This document shows positions 51,041 to 60,272 of a stretch of DNA of 64,000 nucleotides, in pieces. Position 1 is the stretch's first letter. Each line of letters opens with the position of its first letter. The notes beneath the pieces were generated by a model. That model saw only the letters and a list, made by a program, of their open reading frames with translations, made no database searches and had not been told where the DNA came from. Source of the stretch: Halorientalis persicus (lineage in GTDB: Archaea; Halobacteriota; Halobacteria; Halobacteriales; Haloarculaceae). The stretch covers positions 1 through 64,000 of the forward strand of contig NZ_FOCX01000008.1 of assembly GCF_900110215.1 (NCBI RefSeq), given 5' to 3'. Made by a program: the position numbers and the translations under genes.

Positions 51041-51613
51041 ATGTACTGTCAGGAGTGTGGCACCGAAGCCGAGGCGTACCAGTCCTACTGTACGGCGTGC
51101 GGTGCGAAGCTTCACGACGGGGCGAGCGCCCGACCGACGGATTCGGAGGCCAACGCCGGAACTGGGGACGAGGACGCGGCGACGAGCGGAACGGACCCGG
51201 ACCCGCGCGCCGACCCCACACCGGACGCCGATGCGGTCGAATCCGAACCGCACGATTCCGACGGCGAACCGCCGACTGCGGGGTCGGCAGGGGAGCTGGC
51301 GACCTCGGCGTTTTTCGGCTATCTGGGGATCGTGTTGCTCCGCGCCTCGGGCGTGAGCGCACTGGTTTTTGCCCCGGACGGTACGTCACTGGCCGCCGGC
51401 CCACTGCACGCCGCCGGTGTCTTCGTCTTCTACGAGGGGTTCCTCTTCGCCCTCGTGAGTCTGGCCGCGAGCGGGTATCTGACCGCCCGGCGATTCCTGA
51501 ACCGGAGCGACCCCGCGGGACCCCTCGCGACGGTCGACCGGGTCGCATCGGTAGCGCTCTCGCTGTCGTCACTGCTCTACGCACTCGGCATCGGCGCGAC
51601 GGTGCTGGGCTAA
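51041..51613 (+). CDS. Zinc-ribbon membrane protein, 190 aa
   Basis: The first residues form a zinc ribbon (C3/C6 and C17/C20 in MYCQECGTEAEAYQSYCTAC), followed by an acidic, disordered linker of about 55 residues and three to four hydrophobic segments from about residue 85. The plan mirrors the neighbouring gene, suggesting they arose by duplication or act together. No enzymatic motif is visible. Cysteines are likely cytosolic. The pair lies between a kinase and fumarase. Confidence 0.78.
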   Translation: MYCQECGTEAEAYQSYCTACGAKLHDGASARPTDSEANAGTGDEDAATSGTDPDPRADPTPDADAVESEPHDSDGEPPTAGSAGELATSAFFGYLGIVLLRASGVSALVFAPDGTSLAAGPLHAAGVFVFYEGFLFALVSLAASGYLTARRFLNRSDPAGPLATVDRVASVALSLSSLLYALGIGATVLG

Positions 51614-51702
51614 AGCGGGGACGCTCCCTGACGGTCGCGTCGCGCGACTCACGGGTCACCCCGTTCGAACGTTCGGCGCTTCTCGCTACGCCTGTCCGCC
51701 CG

Positions 51703-53115
51703 TCAGTCGTCCGCCGACAGGATGCCGGTCTCGGTCATCTTCATCGGGTCGAGCACGTCGTCGACCTCGTCCTCGTCGAGATAGCCCTCTTCGAGGACGA
51801 CCTCCCGAATGGTTTTGCCGTCGGCCAACGCCTTCTTCGCGACCTTGCTGGCCTTGTCGTAGCCGATGGCGGGGTTCAGGGCCGTCGCCAGCGCCATGCT
51901 CTGCTGGACGCGCTCCTCGCAGTGCTCGGCGTCGGCCTCCAGTTTGTGGACGAACTTCTCGCCGAAGGTCTCGCTGGCGTTCGCGAGCAGTTTCGCCGAC
52001 TGCAGGAAGTTGTGCGCCAGCACTGGCTTGTAGAGGTTGAGGTCGATCTGCCCCTCGGCCGCCCCCGCAGACACGGCGGCGTCGTTGCCGACGACCTGCT
52101 TGTGGACCTGATTGACCGCCTCGGCGACGACCGGGTTGATCTTCCCGGGCATGATCGAGGAGCCGGGCTGGTTCTCGGGCTGGTCGATCTCGCCGAGGCC
52201 GTTCCGGGGACCCGACGCGAGCAGGCGCAGGTCGTTGGCGATCTTGTTGAGCGAGCCCGCGATAGTCCGGAGCGCGCCGTGGGCCTCGTTCATCGCGTCG
52301 TGGGCGGCCTGGGCCTCGAAGTGGTTGTCGGCCTCGCGGAACTCCAGTCCGGTCTCCTCGCTCATGTACTCGGCGGCGAGTTCGGGGAACTCGGGGTGGG
52401 TGTTCAGTCCCGTCCCGGTGGCGGTCCCGCCGAGCGCGAGTTCGCCCAGGTGGTGTCGGGTGTCCTCGGCGCGGGTGATGCCCTTCTCGACCTGGGCGCG
52501 GTAGCCGCCGAACTCCTGACCCAGCGTGACGGGCGTGGCGTCCTGCAGGTGGGTCCGGCCGGTCTTGACCACGTCGGCGAACGCCTCCTCTTTGGCTTCG
52601 AGTTCGTCACGCAGAATCTCCAGTGCGGGGATGAGATCTTTCTGGACGGCTTCCATCGACGCGACGTGCATCGCGGTGGGGATCACGTCGTTGCTGGACT
52701 GGCCGAAGTTGACGTGGTCGTTGGGGTGGATCTCGCGGGTGCCGATCTCGCCGCCGTAGATCTCGGTCGCGCGATTCGAGATGACCTCGTTCGCGTTCAT
52801 GTTCGAGGACGTGCCCGAACCGGTCTGGAACACGTCGACGGGGAACTGGTCATCGTGCTCGCCGGCGATGACCTCGTCGGCGGCCTCGATGATACAGTCG
52901 GCCTTGTCCTCGGGGACGGTCCCGAGGTCCCTGTTCGCCTGTGCCGCGGCCTTCTTGACGATTCCGAGTGCGCGGACGAACCGGCGACCGAAGGTCACGT
53001 CCGAGATCGGGAAGTTCTCCACGGCGCGCTGGGTCTGTGCGCCCCAGTAGGCGTCCGCCGGCACCTGCATCTCGCCGAGACTGTCCTGCTCCGTACGGTA
53101 GTCCTCGTCAGTCAT
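51703..53115 (-). CDS. fumC: Fumarate hydratase class II
   Basis: A 470-residue fumarase of the fumarase/aspartase superfamily, interconverting fumarate and malate in the citric acid cycle. Conserved blocks are VDVFQTGSGTSSNMNANEV, HPNDHVNFGQSSND, KTGRTHLQDATPVTLGQE and the family signature GSSIMPGKINP, all intact. Aspartase is a possible alternative activity, but the start EQDSLGEMQVPADAYWGAQTQ fits FumC. The ATG at 53115 is preceded by a GCTTTTAGG box about 27 bases upstream. It is monocistronic. Confidence 0.93.
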   Translation of the reverse strand: MTDEDYRTEQDSLGEMQVPADAYWGAQTQRAVENFPISDVTFGRRFVRALGIVKKAAAQANRDLGTVPEDKADCIIEAADEVIAGEHDDQFPVDVFQTGSGTSSNMNANEVISNRATEIYGGEIGTREIHPNDHVNFGQSSNDVIPTAMHVASMEAVQKDLIPALEILRDELEAKEEAFADVVKTGRTHLQDATPVTLGQEFGGYRAQVEKGITRAEDTRHHLGELALGGTATGTGLNTHPEFPELAAEYMSEETGLEFREADNHFEAQAAHDAMNEAHGALRTIAGSLNKIANDLRLLASGPRNGLGEIDQPENQPGSSIMPGKINPVVAEAVNQVHKQVVGNDAAVSAGAAEGQIDLNLYKPVLAHNFLQSAKLLANASETFGEKFVHKLEADAEHCEERVQQSMALATALNPAIGYDKASKVAKKALADGKTIREVVLEEGYLDEDEVDDVLDPMKMTETGILSADD

Positions 53116-53178
53116 GATCGTCCGAATCTCCGTCCGGAACGGTCCTAAAAGCATACGATCCGGACCGGGAACGGCCCG

Positions 53179-54780
53179 TCAGTTCCCGCCGCGCAGACTC
53201 GCCTGTAATCGGTCGCGGTTCAACTCGTAGAGGTCTCCGGCCACGTCGGCCTCGATGTCGTAGGCGGTGGCGTCCTGACGGCCCAGCAGTGAGGCAGTTG
53301 CGGTGTCGGCGGTCAGGTGGGCCAATTCGAGCCGGCGCTGGAAGACGGTCCGCTGTCGGATCACCGTCTGGAGTCGGTAGTAGGGGACGATCCGGGTCTT
53401 TCGGTTCCAGAACCCGTCCCGCACGACGAAGTGATCCTCGCCCACGCAGTAGCCGCGGTGTTTCCACTTCAGGTGGGCGGCCGGTGGCACGCCGACCAAC
53501 AAGAGCAGCGGCAGATACCAGAGGTCGAACGCGGGGACGGCGACCGAGAGGCCGACCGTCAGTGCCGACAGGCCGAGGACGACCAGTCCGTACCGGACCC
53601 CGTAGCGGCGGCGGGCCCGCTTGGGCGAGCGGGTGAAGGACAACTCGTCGAACGGTTCGAGTTCCCGTGCCAGCGCCAGCGTGTGTTCCCGGCCGGCCAG
53701 CGGAATCGCCGACTGGGGCCCCTGGTCGCTCTGCCCGGGACTGTAGCCGGCCGTCTCGACCGTGAAGCCGGCGTAGCCCAGCGCGCGCATCAGGACGTTC
53801 TCCTGAATCGTCAGCGTCTGGATCTTGTCGGTCGGGATCGACCCGCTGTAGCGCTGGAGCAGGCCACGTTCGTAGACGAGATCCTCGCCCTGCCGGCCGA
53901 GCGTGAACCCGTAGTACTGCAGGAACGTGACGACGCTGCTGACCGCCCACATCGTCACGGCGGCGAAGGCCACGGCGAGCAGACCGACCAGGATCGCCAG
54001 GTCCGGCGTGCTGGTCAGCGCGTCGACCGGGGCCTCGATCCCGGTGAGGCTCGCGAACACGCCGACGATCAGATCCCCGACGATCGGAAAGCCAAAGAGG
54101 AGGAAGGCGACGGAGGCGAGCTGGAAGGAGGTGAGCGCGAGCACGAGCAGCTCGGTCGACCCGAGCTCGAACAGGGTCGTCTCGGGCTGGAGGTCCCCCT
54201 CCCGGGAGAGCCGGTCGGCGACCGCTTCGGGGTCGGCGTGGCGGGTCTCGGACGGGCCGGTGACCCCCTCGGCCGTCGCCTCGTCCGCTGTCTCGGCGGC
54301 CGCGGCCTCTCCGTCGGCCGTGCCCTCGTCGCGAGCACGGGCTCTGCGGTCGCGGATCTCGCGCTGGAGGCGACGGGCCTCGTCGGCGGCGACGAAGTTC
54401 AGCGTCGCCTCGGTCTCCGAGCCGCCGGCGGTCTCGATCTGGACGATGGCGACGCCGACGATCCGGTGGAAGATACTCTCGGTCACGTCGACGTTCTGGA
54501 TGCGCCGATAGGGGATCTCCCGTTCCTGCCGGCCGATCACGCCCGAGTACACGTCGAACGTGTCCGGCGTGAGCGCGTACTCGAAGCGGTAGTAGTAGGC
54601 GACGCCGTACGCGACGCCCACGACGAACAGGAGGACGAACAGTCCAGCGATGAGGGCGAACGACCCGAGCAGTTCCGGAGCGGCAAACTGCCCGATCGCG
54701 GTCAGGAAGAACGCGAACGACGCCGCGACCAGTCCCCGCTGGAGGCTCCGCGTGACGGCACTCAGCGGGTGGAGTTTCAT
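53179..54780 (-). CDS. Bacterial PH-domain membrane protein (YdbT-like)
   Basis: A 533-residue membrane protein with several paired hydrophobic segments and repeated bPH2 (YdbS/YdbT) modules. One begins RFEYALTPDTFDVYSGVIG, another TLGRQGEDLVYERGLLQRYS, and a third near the C-terminus is GYCVGEDHFVVRDGFWNRKTR. Each shows the strand pattern typed by GxxxxxxxxxIPYxRIQNVD. A long acidic Ala/Glu linker (about residues 160-205) separates the first two. The function of the family is unknown. Its ATG overlaps the stop of the upstream one-domain partner (ATGA at 54777-54780). Confidence 0.87.
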   Translation of the reverse strand: MKLHPLSAVTRSLQRGLVAASFAFFLTAIGQFAAPELLGSFALIAGLFVLLFVVGVAYGVAYYYRFEYALTPDTFDVYSGVIGRQEREIPYRRIQNVDVTESIFHRIVGVAIVQIETAGGSETEATLNFVAADEARRLQREIRDRRARARDEGTADGEAAAAETADEATAEGVTGPSETRHADPEAVADRLSREGDLQPETTLFELGSTELLVLALTSFQLASVAFLLFGFPIVGDLIVGVFASLTGIEAPVDALTSTPDLAILVGLLAVAFAAVTMWAVSSVVTFLQYYGFTLGRQGEDLVYERGLLQRYSGSIPTDKIQTLTIQENVLMRALGYAGFTVETAGYSPGQSDQGPQSAIPLAGREHTLALARELEPFDELSFTRSPKRARRRYGVRYGLVVLGLSALTVGLSVAVPAFDLWYLPLLLLVGVPPAAHLKWKHRGYCVGEDHFVVRDGFWNRKTRIVPYYRLQTVIRQRTVFQRRLELAHLTADTATASLLGRQDATAYDIEADVAGDLYELNRDRLQASLRGGN

Positions 54781-55238
54781 ACCGCGTCCTCCGGTTCGCT
54801 CTCGATGGCCAGGTCACGGAGCCGGTTGCGAAGCTCGCGGGCCTGATCTGGTTTCAGACCGGGAATCGTCACGTCGGCACCCCGCGAGCCGGCGGTGTAG
54901 ACGACGACCTGCCCGAGGCCGAGCAGGCGATCCAGCGGCCCCCGTTGGGTGTCGACGTGCTGGACCCGGACGTAGGGGACCGCGGTCTCGACGTTCGTGA
55001 TGACGCCGCGTTGCAGTTCCAGCGCATCGTCGTCGAGCCGATAGCCCCAGCTCCGGTAGAGCAACTGGACGTAGACGATAGCGAGTACGAACAGGACCGC
55101 GGCGAAGCCCGGCCCGAGCAACGGCGAGAAGCCGAGGACGAACCGGTCGATGGCGTAGACGATTGCCCCGAGAATCGCTGCGACGACCAGGGCGACGAGT
55201 ACCCACCGAACCCGAACGCGCGACTGGAGGGCGTTCAT
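54777..55238 (-). CDS. Bacterial PH-domain membrane protein (YdbS-like)
   Basis: A 153-residue protein with two hydrophobic segments (about 12-32 and 40-60) followed by one bPH2 domain (GYRLDDDALELQRGVITNVE, VPYVRVQHVDTQRGPLDRLLGLGQVVVYT). This is the YdbS form that regularly pairs with the larger YdbT form encoded immediately downstream, with overlapping stop and start. The two likely form a membrane complex of unknown role; cell-envelope stress resistance has been suggested for bacterial homologues. The ATG at 55238 gives MNALQSRVRVRW. Confidence 0.88.
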   Translation of the reverse strand: MNALQSRVRVRWVLVALVVAAILGAIVYAIDRFVLGFSPLLGPGFAAVLFVLAIVYVQLLYRSWGYRLDDDALELQRGVITNVETAVPYVRVQHVDTQRGPLDRLLGLGQVVVYTAGSRGADVTIPGLKPDQARELRNRLRDLAIESEPEDAV

Positions 55239-55317
55239 ACCCGTCAGTTCGGCGGCGGATCCGAAAGCGTTCCGGAAGGTCCTCGGTCGGGGCCATTCTC
55301 GCCACGGCCGATCACGT

Positions 55318-55920
55318 TCAACTGGACAGGTTCCGGTTGTAGGCTTCACTGGCGTTCAGTGCGTGCTCCCACGTGCTCTCGTTCATCGACGGCGGTCTGG
55401 TTACCTCGCCGGTCATCCACCCGCCACCGCCCCGGCGGGTCCTGTAGGTCATCTCCTTGAGGAAGCCGTCGTGGGTCACCAGGACGGTGTACTCCTGAGC
55501 CCGGGGAATGGCGACAGTAACGTTGTACCGGACCTCCAGATAACAGTCCGCGGTCCGGTTGCCCGGCGAGCGCTGGAGGTTCAGCCGATAGCGGTTCTCC
55601 CCGATCTCGTCGACCTGCGCGGTCACCTCGCTGTCGGCGGCCGCGACCGGGATCGTCCCGTTCAGACTGAGGTACGTGGTCCCCCCTGCCGTCCGCTGGG
55701 CCTCCGACCCGGACTGGCGCTGGTGGGTCCCGCAGGCCGCGTCGCTCGTTTCGATGTTCGTTACGTTCGCCACGGACCCTTCCCCTTCACCGGCGGAGAA
55801 GTCGGAGACGGCCACGGCGAAGCCGAGTACCAGAAACAGGACGAGGAGCGCACCGACGACGACGAGGGCGGCGTGCCGGCTCGACCGCCCGTCGTCGAGC
55901 AGGTTCGAGTCGATCGGCAT
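55318..55920 (-). CDS. Hypothetical protein with one N-terminal anchor, 200 aa
   Basis: A single hydrophobic segment (about 16-40) anchors a domain of about 160 residues outside the cell. That domain is rich in beta-strand patterns and has cysteines at about 58 and 121, which could bridge. The tail includes NESTWEHALNASEAYNRNLSS with N-glycosylation sequons. No family is recognised. A signal-anchor topology is likely because no cleavage site is evident. It is 79 bases upstream of the YdbS-like gene and may be in the same unit. Confidence 0.7.
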   Translation of the reverse strand: MPIDSNLLDDGRSSRHAALVVVGALLVLFLVLGFAVAVSDFSAGEGEGSVANVTNIETSDAACGTHQRQSGSEAQRTAGGTTYLSLNGTIPVAAADSEVTAQVDEIGENRYRLNLQRSPGNRTADCYLEVRYNVTVAIPRAQEYTVLVTHDGFLKEMTYRTRRGGGGWMTGEVTRPPSMNESTWEHALNASEAYNRNLSS

Positions 55921-56002
55921 CTACTGTGACGGCGTCCCCGACCCGTAAATAGATGCCCGTCGCTGACACGAGTTCGTGGCCCGTGTCCCGGCCGTGATCC
56001 CG

Positions 56003-56983
56003 TCACGTCCACCGATCCAGCCCGGTCTGGACCGTCGCGTCCGCGATCCGCTCGAACCCGCGTTCGACCTCGTCGGCCGCGACGCCCCACTCGTCGACGA
56101 CGAACGCTTTCGCCGCGTCCACGTCCGGTTCGAGCTCCGTGTCGAAGGCCACGTCGTCGGCGACCGGCGGATCGAGGAAGAGGTTCCGGATGCGGTCGAC
56201 GTTCTCGACGGACACGTCGCGGGCCTCGAAGACGCCCCAGATGTCGCCGTGCTCGCGGACCGTCTTTACCGCCGTCTTGGGGCCGATCCCGGTGACGCCC
56301 TCGTTGAAGTCGGTCCCACAGAGGATCCCCACGTCGACCAGTTGCTCCCACGTGAGGTCGTGTTCGGAAAGCGTCGCGTCCAGATCCATGCACTCGGGGT
56401 CGCCCTTCGAGGTGAGCTGTCGCAGCGTCAGCGGCGAGCCAAAGAGCAGGGCGTCGTAGTCCTCGGTGCCGGCGTAGTCCACGGTTCCGGCGCGGGCCAT
56501 CCGTGCGGCCTGAGCCTCCCCCTCGGCGGGGGCGTCGACGACTGGCACGTCGAGCAGGGCGAGCAGTTCGCGCGTGGTGTCGACGATGGTGTCGGTGAGC
56601 CGCTGGGTCCGTGAGTCGAGTTTGGCGACCTCGACGGAATCACCCGCCTCGCGGGCTTGCTCCAACTGCTCCTCGTACTTCTCGCGCTGTTCGCGGCGTT
56701 GCTCGACTTCCGCTTCTTTGAGATCCGTCACGCCGCCGTCGAAGACGAACACCGGCGTCACGTCGTGTTCGAGGAACTTCGGAAGGCCCTGCACGACGCC
56801 GATCAGGTTGGCGACCTCCTCGCCGTCCGCGGTCGTGTACGCCGCGTCGCGGGTGAACTTGACCGTCGTCGTCAGATACCGGTACAGCCAGTTGTGGGCG
56901 TCGACGGCCACGACCGATCCCGCGAGATCGTCGTAGGCCACCTCCTCGATGACCGCGAGATCGCGCAGATCTGCGTTTCCCAT
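56003..56983 (-). CDS. fen: Flap endonuclease 1
   Basis: A 326-residue structure-specific nuclease that removes 5' flaps during lagging-strand maturation and repair. The N-domain starts [14 protein letters not shown], and metal-binding acids appear in [35 protein letters not shown] and [16 protein letters not shown], the last being the helix-hairpin DNA-binding turn. The final QTGLDRWT is a PCNA-interacting (PIP-like) tail, with W in place of the usual aromatic pair. AGGAGG lies only two bases from the ATG, closer than normal, so translation may not depend on it. Confidence 0.95.
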   Translation of the reverse strand: MGNADLRDLAVIEEVAYDDLAGSVVAVDAHNWLYRYLTTTVKFTRDAAYTTADGEEVANLIGVVQGLPKFLEHDVTPVFVFDGGVTDLKEAEVEQRREQREKYEEQLEQAREAGDSVEVAKLDSRTQRLTDTIVDTTRELLALLDVPVVDAPAEGEAQAARMARAGTVDYAGTEDYDALLFGSPLTLRQLTSKGDPECMDLDATLSEHDLTWEQLVDVGILCGTDFNEGVTGIGPKTAVKTVREHGDIWGVFEARDVSVENVDRIRNLFLDPPVADDVAFDTELEPDVDAAKAFVVDEWGVAADEVERGFERIADATVQTGLDRWT

Positions 56984-57033
56984 TACCTCCTGCTAGCGGC
57001 GGCCGCCGCTTGAATCTCCCGACCCGACCCCGG

Positions 57034-57579
57034 TCAGGCGTCGTCGGCGGGAACCGACCGAATCGTCGTCGGTGGATCGCTATCCCGGCGCTCGCGCAGG
57101 AACTCGCGTTCGGCCTCCGAGAGGTCCCGCTGGCGGTACACGTCGAGACCGGCCTGGTAAGACTCCCGGGTCCGCTCGCCGGGCCAGATCATCACCAGTT
57201 CGGCGATGCCGGTCTCCTCGCCGGTGAAGGCGAAGCCGGCCTTCGAGAGGGCCTCGAAGGCGAAGGGGTTGTTGACGGCGATCCGAACTTGCCCGTAGCC
57301 GCGCTCGCGAGCGTGTTCGGCGGCGAACCGGCAGAGGCGCGGGCCGATCCCGTCGCCGCGGTGGTCCTCCCGGACGGTGACGTAGCGCAGCCAGAGGGTG
57401 TCGGCGTCGGTGCGGTCCTCGTTGAACGCGACGGCGGCGAGGATCTCGTCGGCTTCGCTCCCGCGGACGACTGCCTTGCCGGTCGCCGACATGACGAACT
57501 TCCCGGCGTAACTGAACCGCCGGTAGTCCAGCCGGAAGGTCGGTCCGTCCGGGGGCCACCCCAGCAACGCGTACTCCAT
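57034..57579 (-). CDS. GNAT-family N-acetyltransferase
   Basis: A 181-residue acetyltransferase with RYVTVREDHRGDGIGPRLCR as acetyl-CoA loop (RGDGIG) and VRIAVNNPFAFEALSKAGF following. The N-terminal MEYALLGWPPDGPTFRLDYR is typical of a haloarchaeal branch I recall but cannot name. A GTAAAGC box about 28 bases upstream supports the ATG at 57579. It is divergent from the methyltransferase gene with 72 bases between starts. The substrate is unknown. Confidence 0.86.
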   Translation of the reverse strand: MEYALLGWPPDGPTFRLDYRRFSYAGKFVMSATGKAVVRGSEADEILAAVAFNEDRTDADTLWLRYVTVREDHRGDGIGPRLCRFAAEHARERGYGQVRIAVNNPFAFEALSKAGFAFTGEETGIAELVMIWPGERTRESYQAGLDVYRQRDLSEAEREFLRERRDSDPPTTIRSVPADDA

Positions 57580-57651
57580 GGTCGATCCAACGGGCGGGAC
57601 CCGCTTTACTTCGGGGGAACGACTGAGGGGGTCGGGCCCGATGAGCGTGGT

Positions 57652-58233
57652 ATGGCATCCGACACCCGGACCGGCGACGTGGGGATCTTCGATCGTTTCG
57701 CCCGACTGTACGATCTGAAACCGGCTACGCGCCGGGCGAAACTCGCGCCCGCGCTCGAACTGGCCGATCGCGATGTTCAGCGCGTCCTCGACGTTGGGGG
57801 CGGGACCGGACAGGGCGTCCGGGCGCTGGACGTGCCCGAGGGCGTCGTCGTCGACGCCGCACTGGGGATGCTCGCGAAGGCACGGGACCACGGCGTCGCC
57901 GGGGTTCGCGGGGACGCGACGCGGCTCCCCGTCGCGGACGAGTCCGTCGACGCCGTGTTGATCCTCGACGCCTTGCACCACATGGCCCGGCCCGAAGCGG
58001 TCGTCGAGGAGGCCGCGCGCGTCCTCAGACCCGGGGGCGTACTGGTCTGTCTGGAGTTCGACCCGACGACGGTTCTGGGCCGGGCACTCGTCGCTGGCGA
58101 ACACCTGTTCGGGTTCGACTCCCGGTTTTTCACCGCGGGCGATCTGGCCGCGGTGGTTCGGGCGGCGGGCCTCTCGGCGTCGATTCCCCGGACTGGCTTC
58201 GAGTACACCGTCGCGGGCGTCAAGCGGTTCTGA
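57652..58233 (+). CDS. Class I SAM-dependent methyltransferase
   Basis: A 193-residue methyltransferase. Motif I is VLDVGGGTGQGVR, the post-I acidic residue lies in VVVDAALGML, motif II/III are VDAVLILDALHHM and VLRPGGVLVCLEF. The general shape resembles UbiE-like small-molecule methyltransferases acting on quinones or lipids. Without the specific N-terminal block, the acceptor cannot be assigned. A membrane-protein gene follows after 46 bases on the same strand. Confidence 0.87.
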   Translation: MASDTRTGDVGIFDRFARLYDLKPATRRAKLAPALELADRDVQRVLDVGGGTGQGVRALDVPEGVVVDAALGMLAKARDHGVAGVRGDATRLPVADESVDAVLILDALHHMARPEAVVEEAARVLRPGGVLVCLEFDPTTVLGRALVAGEHLFGFDSRFFTAGDLAAVVRAAGLSASIPRTGFEYTVAGVKRF

Positions 58234-58279
58234 GCGGGGAGTCGGGACACCCAAGTCCACGCGGTCCGAACGCCCGGCT

Positions 58280-58714
58280 ATGACTGCGCTCGACTGGGTT
58301 CGGAGTCGCGTCGATCCGTCCACCGCGACGGGGCTCTTTCTCGTCGGTGATCTGCTGGCCATCGCGGTGTTCGTCGTGATGGGTGAGATCAGCCACGACT
58401 ACCCGCTACTCTCCATGCGGGTCCTCGGAACGTACGCCCAGTTCTTGCTCGGCTGGCTGGTCGTGGCGATTCCCGCGGGCGTGTACGCGGCGGACTACCG
58501 ACGTGACCTGACGCGCTCGACGGTACTGGTACTGGGCGCGTGGCTCGGTGCCGACGTGGTGGCCCAGGGGTTGCGCTCGACGGCGGTTTTCCCGGGTAAC
58601 GCGGCGCTGACGTTTGGAATCGTCGCCTTCCTCGTCGGTGGCGTCCTGCTGGTCGCGTGGCGGCTGACGTTCGCCGTCGTCACGTCCCGACGGCAGTCGA
58701 CGGTGCCCGCGTGA
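58280..58714 (+). CDS. DUF3054-type membrane protein, 144 aa
   Basis: A small membrane protein with four hydrophobic segments, starting ATGLFLVGDLLAIAVFVVMGE and ending FLVGGVLLVAWRLTFAVV. The G-D-L-L-A-I start and the GEISHD loop match DUF3054 proteins as I remember them. Function is unknown. Its last 35 bases overlap the 3' end of the opposing MFS gene, so the two transcripts are antisense there. Confidence 0.78.
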   Translation: MTALDWVRSRVDPSTATGLFLVGDLLAIAVFVVMGEISHDYPLLSMRVLGTYAQFLLGWLVVAIPAGVYAADYRRDLTRSTVLVLGAWLGADVVAQGLRSTAVFPGNAALTFGIVAFLVGGVLLVAWRLTFAVVTSRRQSTVPA

Positions 58715-59978
58715 CGAGATAGATCCCGAGCCCGGCGGCCACCGCCGCCAGTCCCGCGAGGACGACGAACAACTGCTGGGGGGCGAAGAAGGTCAACATC
58801 GTGCCCGCAAGCGTCGCGCCAAGCGCGCCGACGCCGAACACGCCGAGGTAGGTGAATCCGTAGGACAACCCCCGGGTGCCGGCCGGCGTGTACTCGGCGA
58901 CGCTGGCCTGGTAGAACGGCTGGACGAAAAACAGGAAGAAGCCGAGCAGTGCCGAGACGACCAGCAGGGCCGACAGTCCGAGTGCGGCCGCCGGCAGGAA
59001 CAGCAGTGCGATGACGGCCAGCGCACCGAAGCCGGCGAGGATCCCGACCTCCGGGCGGCCCCGATCCGTGAGTTTGCCGGCGACGAACTGCCCGCCGACG
59101 CCGACCATCAGCAGACCGACGTAGATGTACCGGCTCGGCTGGAGGGTGCGCCCGCCGAACTCGACCGGAGCCAGCGCGGCGATCGCCAGGTTGTCGAGCA
59201 GTTCGGGCAGGAAAGTGAGGACGCCCCGGTAGTACAGACCCGAACAGAGCGTCACCGCGAAGACGACGACGAACGCGCCGGCAAACAGGTGTCGCGACTG
59301 GCTGAGGAAGTCGCCGAGCGAGTCGACACCGCCGCCGGCGCGGCTGTCCCCGTCGTCGCCGCTCTCGCCACTCCCGTCCGTGGCCGCCACGGCCGCGCGC
59401 TCGTCGATGTCGGCCCTGAAGGCGTAGAGGGCGGCGAGGGCGGCCGGCAGAGCGAGGATTGCCACCACGACCCGCCAGTCGAACGCCAGCAGGAGGAGGA
59501 TCGTCAGGAGGGGGCCGACGGCGATACCGACGTTGCCGGCCATCCCGTGGTAGGCGAAGGCGCTCCCGCGCTGTTCGACGCCGCGACTGATCAGCGAGAG
59601 CCCGGAGGGGTGATAGACACTTGCGGCGACGCCCCAGACGGCCATCGCGAGGCCGATCACCGCAGGGGTCGGCGAGACGGCCAGCAGGAGGAACGACGCA
59701 CCCATGCCGACCAGACAGGCCGTGATGAGCACGCGGGCGTCGATCCGGTCGACGAGAACGCCGCTCGGGAGCGCGCCGAGCCCGAACAGCGCGAACCCGA
59801 CGGTCACAAGCGCGCCGATCGTCGCCTCGTTGACCGGGACCTGCGCCAGTCCAACGTCGATGACGGAGAATTCGGTGAGCCAGATGGGGATCAAAACAGG
59901 GATCGACAGCTCGTAGGTGTGGACCATCGCGTGTGCGACCGTCACGAGACCGACGATCGAGCGGTCGTTACTGTTCAC
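58680..59978 (-). CDS. Major facilitator superfamily transporter
   Basis: A 432-residue carrier with 12 hydrophobic segments in two halves, joined by an acidic cytosolic loop of about 35 residues (DERAAVAATDGSGESGDDGD). The first half has LGALPSGVLVDRIDARVLI, the MFS loop between helices 2 and 3, and the second has QFVAGKLTDRGRPEVGIL, the matching loop. It is a secondary transporter, perhaps for efflux. Substrate is not predictable. Its 3' end overlaps the DUF3054-like gene. Confidence 0.92.
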   Translation of the reverse strand: MNSNDRSIVGLVTVAHAMVHTYELSIPVLIPIWLTEFSVIDVGLAQVPVNEATIGALVTVGFALFGLGALPSGVLVDRIDARVLITACLVGMGASFLLLAVSPTPAVIGLAMAVWGVAASVYHPSGLSLISRGVEQRGSAFAYHGMAGNVGIAVGPLLTILLLLAFDWRVVVAILALPAALAALYAFRADIDERAAVAATDGSGESGDDGDSRAGGGVDSLGDFLSQSRHLFAGAFVVVFAVTLCSGLYYRGVLTFLPELLDNLAIAALAPVEFGGRTLQPSRYIYVGLLMVGVGGQFVAGKLTDRGRPEVGILAGFGALAVIALLFLPAAALGLSALLVVSALLGFFLFFVQPFYQASVAEYTPAGTRGLSYGFTYLGVFGVGALGATLAGTMLTFFAPQQLFVVLAGLAAVAAGLGIYLVTRAPSTAVGT

Positions 59979-60107
59979 GCCACACGGCTTCGACGTTGAC
60001 CCGCTTCAACGCGTCGGTTACGCGCAGTTTGGCAACTGGTAACGCGCGACTACCACTGGTGGTATCGAGAGAAACGTGTGTCTGGGCCTTCCCCCCTGCG
60101 GTCGGCC

Positions 60108-60272
60108 TCAGCACTCCTCGTCGACCGGAATCGACACGCTGGACTGGATCCAGGCCTGGTGGTTCTCCCGGTCGTAGATGACGAACTCGTCTTCGCCGAT
60201 GTCGAGTTCGGCGTACTGTGGCTGCTGGGAGTCGCCTGCTTCGTCGTCGGTGTCCGTGTTGTGGATGCTCAT
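60108..60272 (-). CDS. Short acidic haloarchaeal protein, 54 aa
   Basis: A 54-residue acidic protein with the core ELDIGEDEFVIYDRENHQAW followed by IQSSVSIPVDEEC. The DRENHQAWIQS phrase recurs in small haloarchaeal proteins I recall, which supports it being real. No domain or membrane segment is visible. The ATG at 60272 is the only start before the conserved core. Codon use is like neighbouring genes. A function cannot be stated. Confidence 0.68.
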   Translation of the reverse strand: MSIHNTDTDDEAGDSQQPQYAELDIGEDEFVIYDRENHQAWIQSSVSIPVDEEC

